This document shows positions 8,238-16,969 of a stretch of DNA of 64,000 nt, piece by piece. Source of the DNA: an uncultured Lachnospiraceae bacterium (GTDB taxonomy: Bacteria > Bacillota > Clostridia > Lachnospirales > Lachnospiraceae); NCBI GenBank assembly GCA_910577275.1, contig CAJTMW010000020.1:16713-80712 (forward strand). Direction: 5' to 3'. Below the pieces are notes generated by a model. The model did no database searches, was not told the DNA's origin, and saw only the letters and a list, made by a program, of their open reading frames with translations. Made by a program: the position numbers and the translations under genes. How positions within the stretch are numbered: position 1 is the first letter of the stretch; each line of letters begins with the position of its first letter.

Positions 8238-9065
8238 TTATCCTTTGATTCCGGTCATAGCAATACCCTTTATGATATATTTCTGGAAAAGTAAAAATAC
8301 TATCATCATGGGAATACTTGCTAAAAATGCAGCAGCCATAGGCATTACCATATCTGACCCCATTAAACTGTTAAACATAGGCAGTCCTATTGGTACCGTC
8401 ATCTTTTTGCTGCTGGTTAAAGTTAAAAACGGCCACAAAAAATTGTTCCAGCTTCCAATAAATAAAAAAATACCAAGTGCAAATACAGAAGATTTTGAAA
8501 GCGGAATAAATATACTTAAAAAAATTCTAAAATATCCGGCCCCGTCAATCTTAGCCGCATCTGCCAGTTCCCTTGGAATTCCGTCATAAAATTGTTTTAA
8601 TATAAACACACCAAAGGGCCCCGCCAACGTCGGTAATATAATAGACAGATAAGTATTGGTCAGGCCAATTTCCACCATTTCCTGATATAATGGAATAATT
8701 TCCGCTTCAACAGGTATCATCATTCCCATCATAATAAACCAGAAAATTATTTTTTTGCCGGGATATTCTATATAAGAAAGCGCATAGGCCGCCATAGAAT
8801 CTACGATAACTGCTCCCAAAGTTGAAATGCAGCCCAGAAAAAGGCTGTTTTTCATCCAGGTCCAGATTTCACTTTCTGAAATTTCTATATAATTTTCCAG
8901 TGTAAACGGTCCTCTCAATAAACTTTCTAAAATAGTAACCGCAGAATTCTGTGGTTTCAATGAAGCAAGTATCATCCAGACAACAGGTGCAAACCAAAGT
9001 ACCGCACAGATAATTGTAAACAGGTAGAGCAATCCCCGCTGTAAGGTAATCTTTCCATGTTTCAT
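8238..9065 (-). CDS. Carbohydrate ABC transporter permease, MalG type
   Basis: A 275-residue inner-membrane permease with about six membrane segments and the EAA loop ELADAAKIDGAGYFRIFLSIFIPLSK, which docks the ATPase. It ends with the usual C-terminal segment of CUT1 sugar importers. Its ATG overlaps the upstream permease stop (ATGA). No ATPase gene lies in this operon, so it probably uses a shared MsmX-type ATPase encoded elsewhere, as is common in Firmicutes. Confidence 0.92.
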   Translation of the reverse strand: MKHGKITLQRGLLYLFTIICAVLWFAPVVWMILASLKPQNSAVTILESLLRGPFTLENYIEISESEIWTWMKNSLFLGCISTLGAVIVDSMAAYALSYIEYPGKKIIFWFIMMGMMIPVEAEIIPLYQEMVEIGLTNTYLSIILPTLAGPFGVFILKQFYDGIPRELADAAKIDGAGYFRIFLSIFIPLSKSSVFALGIFLFIGSWNNFLWPFLTLTSSKKMTVPIGLPMFNSLMGSDMVMPMAAAFLASIPMMIVFLLFQKYIIKGIAMTGIKG

Positions 9066-9955
9066 TTAGTCCCCCTCTCCACGTCTTCATGTCCGGAACC
9101 GACCCGATACTGAACAACTGCAAAGCTTAACATAACAATCAGCAAAATTACCGACATTGCAGTTGATACTCCCAGCTTATTTTCCGTGAACGCCTTTACG
9201 TATATATAATGAACAATGCTTCTTGTCTTTGTTCCCGGTCCGCCCTTGGTAAGCAAAAATGTATGGCTAAAGAGCTTCATAGATGCAATTGTCTGCATCA
9301 TGGTAATCATTAAGGTTATATTTTTTAAACCCGGCAGAGTAATATGTATAAATTTTGCAAATGTACCTGCACCGTCAATTTCCGCCGCTTCATAAAGATT
9401 CTCATCAATTTCCTGTAATCCTGCAAGAAACATAATCATATTGAATCCAACACCAGACCATACGGTCATTGCCACAATGCTTCCCCATACAAGTTTTTCA
9501 TTTTGCAGCCACATAATTTCCTCTGGCATTCCCATTCGATGTAAAATTGTATTTATCAATCCGCTATATGGCTGGAGAATAAACTTCCATATATAGGCTA
9601 CTACAGAAATGGATAATACATATGGCAGAAAAAATGCCGTGCGGAAAATCACATTCCCTCTCAATTTTGCATTTAGGAGCATCGCAAAAATCAGCCCGGT
9701 AATGACCAGAACAGGTGTATTGATTGCAACATAAATGAATGTGTTAGTCATAGATTGCCAAAAATATTTATCATTCAATATCGTTTTATAATTATCAACC
9801 CCAATAAAAACCTGTGTAAAATCAAGTTTTACATCACACAAGCTTGTATAAAATCCTTTAAATATCGGATAAACCATAAATAGCAGATATACTGTCATAA
9901 AGGGCAGCAAAAACAGAATGGCAACTTTCAGATTTTTATATTTCTTTGTAACCAT
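9062..9955 (-). CDS. Carbohydrate ABC transporter permease, MalF/UgpA type
   Basis: A 297-residue partner permease with six predicted membrane segments. The EAA loop reads NLYEAAEIDGAGTFAKFIHITLPGL. Its ATG has AGGAGGAG just upstream. It forms the membrane channel with the MalG-type protein and takes sugar from the lipoprotein encoded at 10055-11404. The hairpin at 9987-10015 lies between that gene and this one. Confidence 0.92.
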   Translation of the reverse strand: MVTKKYKNLKVAILFLLPFMTVYLLFMVYPIFKGFYTSLCDVKLDFTQVFIGVDNYKTILNDKYFWQSMTNTFIYVAINTPVLVITGLIFAMLLNAKLRGNVIFRTAFFLPYVLSISVVAYIWKFILQPYSGLINTILHRMGMPEEIMWLQNEKLVWGSIVAMTVWSGVGFNMIMFLAGLQEIDENLYEAAEIDGAGTFAKFIHITLPGLKNITLMITMMQTIASMKLFSHTFLLTKGGPGTKTRSIVHYIYVKAFTENKLGVSTAMSVILLIVMLSFAVVQYRVGSGHEDVERGTK

Positions 9956-9986
9956 ATGCTCCTCCTTGCGAATATCTGAATATAGT

Positions 9987-10015
9987 GTCTGCTGTTGATA
10001 TTTTCAACAGCAGAC
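9987..10015 (-). terminator. Intercistronic hairpin between binding protein and permeases
   Basis: A perfect 12-bp stem GTCTGCTGTTGA (9987-9998)/TCAACAGCAGAC (10004-10015) with a 5-nt loop and no strong T tract. In sugar ABC operons such hairpins stabilise the 3' end of the binding-protein transcript or partly terminate it, giving more binding protein than permease. Confidence 0.65.
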
Positions 10016-10054
10016 ATATTATTTAGTTCAAACAACAAAACTACTTTATACCCA

Positions 10055-11404
10055 CTATTGCAACAAAGCGTTGATTTCCTGTTCACAGTCTGCCAACACA
10101 TTTTCTACAGAGCTTGCCCCATTAAATGCTAACGGAATATTATTGCGGAACACTTCCACAATCGCGTTTACATTATCAACAGCCGGTAAATCCAGCATAT
10201 ATGCATTAACCATCTCATAGGTTTCCCGATGTCCCAGGGACTTATACTCCTCAGATTCGATTACGCCGGTATTGGCTGGAATATGCCCGCCTTTTGCCCA
10301 TTCTGCGCTGTTTGTCGCTAACCAGTTCGCAAATTTTACAGCTTCAATTTTCTGTTCTTCAGTCTGTCCCTGCCTGGGGTTCAAATAAAATACATGTGTG
10401 CCCCCCCATGCGGATGGTTCATCATAAACCTGTGGAACCGGCATTGCAATAAAATCCATACCTGCCTCAGCAGCTGCCCCTACCCACCAGTTTCCGCTCA
10501 CATAAAAAGCTGCTTTATTCGCTAAAAATACCTGGTCTGAATTCTCAATATTAGCAGGCCATAGCCCTTTTTCCGTCAGGCTCGCCGCCAATTTTAATGA
10601 TTTCTTACTGTTCTCGGAATTTATATTCGTTGATAATCCATCCTCACTAAGCAGGCGCTCTCCGGTCTGTCCATACAAAGACCACCAGAAACGGTATGGG
10701 TCATCCATTGTCGTTCCACCTACAATCGTATAGGTATCATCCGGTTTCTTTTCTTCATATTCTTCCAGATAAGCAATAAATTCCTCCGGCGTATTTCCAA
10801 AATCAATGACACCCGCCTCATTCAGCCGAAGCATATCTGCCTCCTCCAAAAGTGCTTTATTGGCAAACATAATAGTAACATAAGAGCTTAGTGGAATCGC
10901 AAGGTGCGCACCATCTACAATGCAGGTATTCAAAACATTTTGATTATAACTTTCCCAGTCCACTCCAGCTGCTTCTGCATATGGTTCCATATCTTCTACT
11001 AAGCCGGCCTCTTTAAATTCAACTAGCCGGTTGGCATCTCCTGTAGAAACATCCGGGCCTTCCCCGGAAGCAATTCCGGTTTTGAATTTTGTATAGTAAT
11101 CCTCATTAGTTACTTCAAGATGCTCAATCCTTACTTCCGGATGACTGCTTTGATATTCTTCCACCATATTATTCAAATACTTGCCATCATCTCCCCCGAA
11201 ATGTGACCAGAAAGTAATCTCAACTGTTCCCCCTTCTGCTGATTCTTTTTCTTCAACCTCTTTTTCTACTGTCTTTTCTGCCTTATCTTCACCTTTGACC
11301 GGTTCTTTTGCAGCGTCTGCCGCTCCACATCCGGTCAATGCTTCGAAAGAAAGAATAACTGCTGCCGTTAGAACTGCTACTTTTTTTAATTGTTCTCTTT
11401 TCAT
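10055..11404 (-). CDS. Sugar-binding lipoprotein of the ABC importer
   Basis: A family 1 extracellular solute-binding protein of about 449 residues. The signal peptide MKREQLKKVAVLTAAVILSF ends in lipobox LTGC, so the protein is anchored outside. The mature part starts with an acidic linker, then EITFWSHFGGDDGKYLNNM, the typical first strand. The sequence VFLANKAAFYVSGNWW marks the C-terminal lobe. The ATG at 11404 is chosen because AGGAGG sits 6 nt before it, and the reading frame further upstream lacks signal-peptide features. It delivers oligosaccharides to the two permeases. Confidence 0.92.
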   Translation of the reverse strand: MKREQLKKVAVLTAAVILSFEALTGCGAADAAKEPVKGEDKAEKTVEKEVEEKESAEGGTVEITFWSHFGGDDGKYLNNMVEEYQSSHPEVRIEHLEVTNEDYYTKFKTGIASGEGPDVSTGDANRLVEFKEAGLVEDMEPYAEAAGVDWESYNQNVLNTCIVDGAHLAIPLSSYVTIMFANKALLEEADMLRLNEAGVIDFGNTPEEFIAYLEEYEEKKPDDTYTIVGGTTMDDPYRFWWSLYGQTGERLLSEDGLSTNINSENSKKSLKLAASLTEKGLWPANIENSDQVFLANKAAFYVSGNWWVGAAAEAGMDFIAMPVPQVYDEPSAWGGTHVFYLNPRQGQTEEQKIEAVKFANWLATNSAEWAKGGHIPANTGVIESEEYKSLGHRETYEMVNAYMLDLPAVDNVNAIVEVFRNNIPLAFNGASSVENVLADCEQEINALLQ

Positions 11405-11461
11405 TTTTCCTCCTTTTAGAAACAAAACCTTTTTTCTGTTCTTGTACTTTACTGCCAAACT

Positions 11462-13327
11462 TTATTTTTCTATCACCTCCCCAATATATGGCATCTCTGT
11501 CATACGAATATTTGTACACCCATATGGAATAAATGTTTTAATACAAGGAGTTCCTTTTGCCTCTCTTGATATTGGCATTTGAGCCGCACATGTATTTTCT
11601 TCCTCCCAGTCAACAGGTACACATTTGACCTTTAACTTCAGTGGTGCCTCATCTGGTGAGAACGGATAATCTCCAATACCGCATCTGCATAATTCAGTTT
11701 CAAAATCTGCAATGCCATATCTCCACTCACTTTTTGCACGCACCTCATAATCACAATGCGGAAACTCTTTTCCTTCCTCCTCCTGGTGTACCTGTACCCA
11801 TTCTTCATCTATTTTTAAAGAATAAATCAACGGTCCCCTTTTTATTGCAACCAGATTTTCAGGACGGCTTTCCAATATCGTAGAGACTAAAAAATGTATT
11901 TTCAATTCTGTTTTTTTGCCCCATTTTCTTTTCAGTACAAAATCTTCTCCGGCATTTGCTGTAAATACTTCTTCACAATAAATTAAGGTACTGTATGCAT
12001 ATTCGGGAATTCGAAACCGTAATGAAAATTCTACATCTGACTCTGTTTCCACTAAAAGAGAAACCTGTTCACAAAATGGGTAATCCCCGATAATTTCAAG
12101 AGACACCGGCACACCATCTACCGTAGAAATAATTTTATTTGGCGCATATGATACCAGATAAAATTCGTGTTCTCCCTGAAGAATTGTAGAAAGCGCAAAT
12201 TTCGGCCAGCCTTGTCCAAAATTTACAGTACAGCAGCCAAAATGCGGTTCCAATCCAAATAAATTAGAGTCCCCGCCATTTGTATTGAATACAGGCCATT
12301 GTGTTTCTATACAATTAATCTGATTCACTTGTTGGTCATACTGATGTGACCACATATCCGGGCTGATTGCTGCCGGCAAAGCATTAAACGCTATTTTTTC
12401 AAGTAAATCCCCATAGCGTGCTTCTCCAGATACCTTAATCAAAACCTCAAGAGAATACATCATCTCGGTCACAGTACACAATTCTGTTCCCTGTACAGGG
12501 CTTTTGCCAGCCAGGCACTCGTCAGCGGAAAATACCCCTGTAACCATTCCATGATATTTTTCCAATTGCTCCAACATATAATCTGTGTATTTAAGTAAAT
12601 ACTCTTCTTCTGACAATAAATATTCCAAAGCTTTTGCTTTCAGGGCCATAGCGATATTAACCCCATGCCCCATCAAAGTCCATGCACCTTTCTTAACTGG
12701 ATTTTGATAAGGAAAATTATCAAAAAAATTCTTATAATCAAAGCCCTGAGATTTTAGTTTTATTGCCAGACCAATCATCCATACTTCCTCTCTCCTTTCA
12801 TACATCCACAAGATTGCCAACAGGCATTCCTGCCATCGCATCTGCGCCCATCCGCTTAAGGTATGCACATCAATATACCCGTCCAAATTTTTAAGCGCTT
12901 TATATACCGCTTCCTCAATCCTGTCATCATCTGTCGCATCATGATACAAAATCAAAACTTTTAAAACCAGAAATAATGCCCAAATATCATAATGCTCACG
13001 CTCTTTACCGGAACATGGACAAAGCCAGCCGTCTTCCTGTTGTCCTGCTAAAATAGCGTTTATGTAAAACTCTGCACGCTTTATCATGTCATCATTTCGT
13101 AATAAAAATGCTAACGGAATAAAACCATCCAGCCAGTAAGGGACTCTTTCCCACCCTTCACTGGTTCCCCCAATCCATTTGCTCTCCTTAATATCCTTCC
13201 AAAACAAATCTAAATTACCGCACAATCCTTCCGCCTGAATCTCCAATTGTCGGCGCAGCCATCCCTGAGGAAATATTTGATTTATTTTCAAATTATGATA
13301 TGTTGGAAATCGAACCTCCATTTTCAT
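11462..13327 (-). CDS. GH127-like (DUF1680) beta-L-arabinofuranosidase family protein
   Basis: A 621-residue (alpha/alpha)6-barrel protein. The family zinc-thiolate centre is visible: TELCTVTEM gives Glu282 and Cys284, and FGCCTVNFGQGWPKF gives Cys365-Cys366, where in characterised GH127 enzymes Cys is the nucleophile. It has no signal peptide, so it cuts imported oligosaccharides in the cytoplasm. It is the first gene of the operon, with GGAG 8 nt before the ATG. Related families (GH137, GH146 and uncharacterised DUF1680 proteins) share this core, so the exact linkage is open. Confidence 0.85.
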   Translation of the reverse strand: MKMEVRFPTYHNLKINQIFPQGWLRRQLEIQAEGLCGNLDLFWKDIKESKWIGGTSEGWERVPYWLDGFIPLAFLLRNDDMIKRAEFYINAILAGQQEDGWLCPCSGKEREHYDIWALFLVLKVLILYHDATDDDRIEEAVYKALKNLDGYIDVHTLSGWAQMRWQECLLAILWMYERREEVWMIGLAIKLKSQGFDYKNFFDNFPYQNPVKKGAWTLMGHGVNIAMALKAKALEYLLSEEEYLLKYTDYMLEQLEKYHGMVTGVFSADECLAGKSPVQGTELCTVTEMMYSLEVLIKVSGEARYGDLLEKIAFNALPAAISPDMWSHQYDQQVNQINCIETQWPVFNTNGGDSNLFGLEPHFGCCTVNFGQGWPKFALSTILQGEHEFYLVSYAPNKIISTVDGVPVSLEIIGDYPFCEQVSLLVETESDVEFSLRFRIPEYAYSTLIYCEEVFTANAGEDFVLKRKWGKKTELKIHFLVSTILESRPENLVAIKRGPLIYSLKIDEEWVQVHQEEEGKEFPHCDYEVRAKSEWRYGIADFETELCRCGIGDYPFSPDEAPLKLKVKCVPVDWEEENTCAAQMPISREAKGTPCIKTFIPYGCTNIRMTEMPYIGEVIEK

Positions 13328-13854
13328 TTAATCATCTCCGTTCCAGTTTTTATTTCCTGCATATTCACCAGAATAAATTCAAAAACTTCACTTTTTCAAA
13401 TTTTATAAATACTGCACATGTTTAAGTCATATCTTTCCAATTATATTGTGTATTTTGCTCTGTTTTTTTAACATCACCTCCCAGAACCAGAAAATAATTA
13501 CAATTCAAAGTTAATAAGTATATTAATTATATATTTCTCATTCTGTAATTGACATATCAAAAACAGTTCTAAATCGTTCAAATACCGACCACTATGTTCT
13601 CGCCCTTACATATATACAACAATATTAAAGAGGTACTGCTTGAATGACTTGGGAATTCTTTCACCAAAATAAGCCATATACTGTAATCCGCTTTTTCTGC
13701 GTTTTACAATATATGGCTCAACCGTTTTCACTGATTATCCTGATATTTAATTACGTCCCTGCTCATCCACACCCGCTAAGCCTGTCTGTGACTTTGTCAC
13801 TGAACAGAAAATCTTTTTCCTGTACACTGGAGAAAAATACAAAGGAGTTTTATC
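13328..13854. promoter_or_regulatory. Divergent intergenic region upstream of the glycan operon
   Basis: Very AT-rich. It must hold the minus-strand operon promoter and probably AraC-type sites, but no sigma-A promoter with good spacing stood out. A strong ribosome-site-like GGGAGGTG (around 13475-13482, minus strand) is followed directly by a 15-codon frame starting MLKKQS. Spacing is too short for confidence, though it could be a leader peptide. The plus-strand side contains the inverted repeat at 13672-13718 and AAAGGAG before the ferredoxin gene. Confidence 0.4.
13672..13718. repeat. Long imperfect inverted repeat
   Basis: AGCCATATA (13672-13680), mismatch, TGTAA (13682-13686) pairs with TTACA (13704-13708), mismatch, TATATGGCT (13710-13718). 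The stem is 15 bp with one mismatch, and the loop can add a small CGC/GCG pairing. It lies in the gap between the glycan operon and the ferredoxin gene. It lacks a plus-strand T tract; on the minus strand TATTTT follows. Confidence 0.6.
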
Positions 13855-14049
13855 ATGGCTAAAAGAAAGGCGGTTGTAAGTACAAAGGAATGCGTTGCAT
13901 GCGGATGCTGCATGAAGGTCTGCCCCAGAGGTGCAATCACCGTTCCCAGAGGCGTCTTCGCCGAAATAAACAGAGACCTGTGCGTGGGGTGCGGCCTGTG
14001 TGCGAAAGAATGCCCCGCAAGCGTTATCACACTGGAGGTGGCTGAATAA
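13855..14049 (+). CDS. 2[4Fe-4S] ferredoxin
   Basis: A 64-residue electron carrier with two clostridial-type clusters: CVACGCCMKVCP (about residues 13-24) and CVGCGLCAKECP (about 43-54). AAAGGAG lies upstream. Its stop overlaps the ATG of the next gene, so the pair is translated together and probably works as an electron-transfer unit with the membrane protein. Confidence 0.92.
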   Translation: MAKRKAVVSTKECVACGCCMKVCPRGAITVPRGVFAEINRDLCVGCGLCAKECPASVITLEVAE

Positions 14050-14621
14050 TGAAAACAAAAAAGAAATGGTATGATTACCTTTGGATTGCTTCTCTTTCCT
14101 ATCTTATCCTTGGTTTCTTCAATATCCTTTTTGCGTGGCTGGGGCTTTTGTGCTTTTTTATACCGCTTCTTATCGCAATCATAAAGGGCAATAAGGCCTA
14201 TTGCAACAGATACTGCGGCAGAGGACAGCTGTTTTCCCTGGTGGGCGGCCGTTTCGGGCTCTCCCGGAAAAAGGATGTTCCAAAATGGATGAAATCAAAA
14301 TACTTCCGTTACGGATTTTTGATTTTCTTTTTTGCTATGTTTTTTCTGATGCTGTGGAACACCTGGCTGGTGTTCGCCGGAGTCAGGGATTTGCGCACGG
14401 CGGTGACTTTGCTGTGGACCTTCAGGCTTCCATGGCACTGGGCCTACCACGGCACGCTCTTTTCCGACGGCGTCGCGCAGTTTGCCTTCGGCTTTTACAG
14501 TGTGATGCTCACCTCCACCGTGCTTGGATTTCTCACCATGATTTTATTCAAGCCCCGTTCCTGGTGCGTGTACTGCCCCATGGGAACCATGACTCAGCTC
14601 ATATGCCGGATTAAAGGGTAA
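14049..14621 (+). CDS. NapH/NosR-like iron-sulfur membrane protein
   Basis: A 190-residue membrane protein with about five hydrophobic segments. It has two Cys motifs facing the membrane surface: CNRYCGRGQLFS (about residues 52-63) and WCVYCPMGTMTQ near the C-terminus. This is the layout of the NapH/NosR/CcoG-type 4Fe-4S family, though the usual second CxxxCP sets are partly reduced and the ferredoxin domain is the separate upstream protein. It probably passes electrons between the membrane and the ferredoxin. No catalytic partner is encoded nearby. Confidence 0.75.
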   Translation: MKTKKKWYDYLWIASLSYLILGFFNILFAWLGLLCFFIPLLIAIIKGNKAYCNRYCGRGQLFSLVGGRFGLSRKKDVPKWMKSKYFRYGFLIFFFAMFFLMLWNTWLVFAGVRDLRTAVTLLWTFRLPWHWAYHGTLFSDGVAQFAFGFYSVMLTSTVLGFLTMILFKPRSWCVYCPMGTMTQLICRIKG

Positions 14622-14694
14622 GCTGGCGGAGCCGTTTCTTATCGAAGATGGTAACACCGCCTCTTGAAACCTCCACAATCCCCTCCCTGTAAAT

Positions 14695-15573
14695 TCACAG
14701 GCAGCGCCACAGCAGCATACTGTCCTCAAATACGGCGGTCAGCTCCCCCCCGTCCTTCAGCCATGAGAGGTAAGAACGCACCGTGCTGCCCACCAGCACA
14801 TACTGTTCAAAATTCATGGAAAGACTGTAGCCCCTGAACACTTCCTGCAAAATTTTTTCAAAACATACCGGTTCCTTGCAGATGGACAAAATTCTTTCCG
14901 CCACCTCATATACTTTATTTCTGTTATAGCGGACAAGCTCCCCGACCTCGGCCGAAGCCGCCGCATGGGACGGAACAAACATTGCCGCTTCCATTTCTTC
15001 CACCTTATCCAGCGTTTCCAGATAAGCGCCCACATCATATATAAAGGAGACGGCGTATTTTTCCAGCGTTTCCCTGCTGCTGATGCAGTCCGCAAGGAAC
15101 ACCACTCCGTCCGGCGTGCGGAAGCCCGTCATATCAAAGAAATGCCCCGGCAGCGGAATCACCTCTATTTCCTTCGGGAAACCGCCCCCGAAAAAATCCA
15201 GGACCTCGCTTTCCTGCGCCATCAGGAACTTGTGGCGAAGGTCTTTGCATGGAAAGCCGCCGTAGAGGAAGGAGGGCTCCAGCACCGGATATTTTGTAAA
15301 GGCCGCCTCAATGCCGCCGCAGTAAATCCGGCATCCGGTCTGTCCCTGAAGGTACTTGTTGCCGCCGATGTGGTCCGCATTGGAATGGGTGTTCAGTATG
15401 GCCGCAAGATGCCAGCCGTTTTTATCCAGAATCTGCCGGACCTTCCGCCCCGCGTCCTTATCGCTTCCGCTGTCAATCAGATAAACATGATTCCCCTCTG
15501 AAACATAAATTCCTATTTTTGCCGGACAGTTGATATAATAGCATCTCTCACTGACCTGTACCAGTTCATACAT
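14695..15573 (-). CDS. MBL-fold metallo-hydrolase
   Basis: A 292-residue metallo-beta-lactamase-fold protein. The metal motif is THSNADHIGG, a variant of HxHxDH in which the first His pair reads H-S-N. Further ligands are likely in PLPGHFFDMTGF and LADCISS. The C-terminal about 80 residues form a helical domain seen in clostridial members. The ATG at 15573 has GGGGAGGA upstream; the frame extends a further 60 codons upstream without domain features. It stands next to the NapH-like gene but converges with it, so no operon link is seen. Confidence 0.82.
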   Translation of the reverse strand: MYELVQVSERCYYINCPAKIGIYVSEGNHVYLIDSGSDKDAGRKVRQILDKNGWHLAAILNTHSNADHIGGNKYLQGQTGCRIYCGGIEAAFTKYPVLEPSFLYGGFPCKDLRHKFLMAQESEVLDFFGGGFPKEIEVIPLPGHFFDMTGFRTPDGVVFLADCISSRETLEKYAVSFIYDVGAYLETLDKVEEMEAAMFVPSHAAASAEVGELVRYNRNKVYEVAERILSICKEPVCFEKILQEVFRGYSLSMNFEQYVLVGSTVRSYLSWLKDGGELTAVFEDSMLLWRCL

Positions 15574-15589
15574 TTTCTGTGTCCTCCCC

Positions 15590-15820
15590 TCAGTTATTTG
15601 TTTTTTCCGTAAGCAGCAGCTCCAGGATTTCCCTGCAAGTCGCCATTGTGGCATTACCCTTTCGTGCGGCCTCCTCTGTGCAGACCGCTGAAATTCTCCT
15701 GCTTCTGCTTTGCATTGCTTTCCATACCCATGAAGCCAAAGCCCCTGCAGCAAGCTGACGGGGCATCAAACTTGCAGCGCAGTTTTTATTATACTCTGCA
15801 AGTACAGTTTCGTAAATCAC
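15590..15820 (-). pseudogene. Possible frameshifted remnant of a C_GCAxxG_C_C-type protein
   Basis: In one frame the minus strand reads YNKNCAASLMPRQLAAG, and directly after it another frame gives GFGFMGM. Joined, these resemble the start of small redox-active C_GCAxxG_C_C proteins (NCAxxx...LAxGFGGGM). The remainder, with a Cys near CREILELLL, could be its tail. No continuous full-length frame exists. The identification is tentative. Confidence 0.3.
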
Positions 15821-15862
15821 GATTTACTAAGTGATATCTTACTAAAATGCAGCCTGTTCATA

Positions 15863-16744
15863 TCACCCCAAAGACTTCAAACTCCTGCGGTATTCCTCCA
15901 TCTCCTCCTCGCTCACCGTATCTATGATATGCCCGAGCTTTTCGATAACAGACTCCCTCTCCTTTGGAAGATAAGCCGTCACCGGGTAAAAATTGGAAAC
16001 CGAGTCGGCGAACAGATGGGTCCGTATCTGGAGATTCCTGATAAATACCTGCAATTCCAAAAGCCTCTCCGCCTCCCCCGCCGGGATAAATCTCCCCTCC
16101 TTTTCCATGCGGTACAACTCCGTGCCCGGAAAAAGGGTGAGGGAATCGACGGAGATAAAATACGGATTCAGCTCACTGAAAATCCTGGCGCTGTTTTGCG
16201 CATTGCGGACGCCGCCGCCCCTTCCGGCAAGCCCGGTCATATAGACAAAATAATACTCAATTCCCGCTTCGTCCAGCTTTCGGCATTGTTTCAGGATGTC
16301 CCCCGCCGTATAGCCTTTTTGCGCCAGCGCAAGGGTCTCATCGTCCCCGCTTTCCGTGCCGATGCTCAGGCCGTTAATTCCCATTGCCCGAAGCTTTTTA
16401 AGCTGCCACACCTCTTTATTTTTAATATCCCTGATACTTGCAAACATGGCGATGCTCTGACATTTAATGAGATATTCCCTCGTCATGAGCGCGCGGAGCT
16501 TTAAATTCTCATAACTCATGGCAAAAGGATTTGCGCCCGTCCAGAAAATCCGGCGTGCTCCGGGCTGGAAGCTTCTAATCTCCGCCAAATCCTCCTCAAA
16601 CTCCTCCGCCGGCGACATTCGGAAGCACTCGTCCTTATAGAGACTGCAAAAACGGCACTTTCCGTAAGTACACCCCGAGGTCGCCTGAATAATCACGGAA
16701 TGAGCCTCATAAGGCGGCCGCCACGTTCTTCCTGTAAAATGCAA
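15863..16744 (-). CDS. Radical SAM protein (CX4CX2C type), paralogue 1
   Basis: About 293 residues. The cluster motif is GCTYGKCRFCSLYKD, so the three Cys are spaced CX4CX2C, not the usual CX3CX2C. WTGANPF, GTESGDDETL and MTGLAGRGGG follow the barrel strands. It is related to the 18340-19239 gene along its length. A TTG start at 16744 is proposed because AGGAGG sits 7 nt upstream and it gives the same N-terminus (HFTGRTWRPPYEA against HYTGTIWRPPYEA in the paralogue). An in-frame ATG 11 codons upstream is the alternative. The substrate is not known. Confidence 0.85.
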   Translation of the reverse strand: MHFTGRTWRPPYEAHSVIIQATSGCTYGKCRFCSLYKDECFRMSPAEEFEEDLAEIRSFQPGARRIFWTGANPFAMSYENLKLRALMTREYLIKCQSIAMFASIRDIKNKEVWQLKKLRAMGINGLSIGTESGDDETLALAQKGYTAGDILKQCRKLDEAGIEYYFVYMTGLAGRGGGVRNAQNSARIFSELNPYFISVDSLTLFPGTELYRMEKEGRFIPAGEAERLLELQVFIRNLQIRTHLFADSVSNFYPVTAYLPKERESVIEKLGHIIDTVSEEEMEEYRRSLKSLG

Positions 16745-16773
16745 AGCAACCCCTCCTCTCCATCCTCCGTTTC

Positions 16774-16910
16774 GCATACGGTTTCTTCCACTAAATTATC
16801 TCCAAATTTCTACGGAATCAAGTACTGTCTTTTTCTGGCGATAGTATGATTTTTGATACTATACGGAGTAATTGACTTTTCTTACCTGTCAGAATATACT
16901 GATGGAAAGC
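16774..16910. repeat. Duplicated promoter region, copy A
   Basis: About 135 bp upstream of radical-SAM paralogue 1, closely matching 19327-19461 upstream of paralogue 2. Shared stretches include ACGGTTTCTTCCACTAAATT and TCAGAATATACTGATGGAAA. In copy B the next gene is the HxlR regulator; here the downstream gene has been replaced by a Fic gene. Confidence 0.85.
16841..16862. promoter_or_regulatory. Candidate HxlR-type operator, copy A
   Basis: A perfect inverted repeat ATAGTAT (16841-16847), 8-nt spacer, ATACTAT (16856-16862). The homologous site in copy B has one changed arm base. It lies between divergent genes, the normal place for an HxlR dimer site. Confidence 0.5.
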
Positions 16911-16969
16911 TGACCTTTGCGCAAAGAAAGATGCAGACAGCATACCCGCCTGCTGCCGGGAAAACAAAT

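Noticed and set aside
13644..13862. 72-residue plus-strand frame before the ferredoxin gene
   Set aside because: It contains the 13672-13718 inverted repeat, overlaps the ferredoxin start and shows no domain-like composition.
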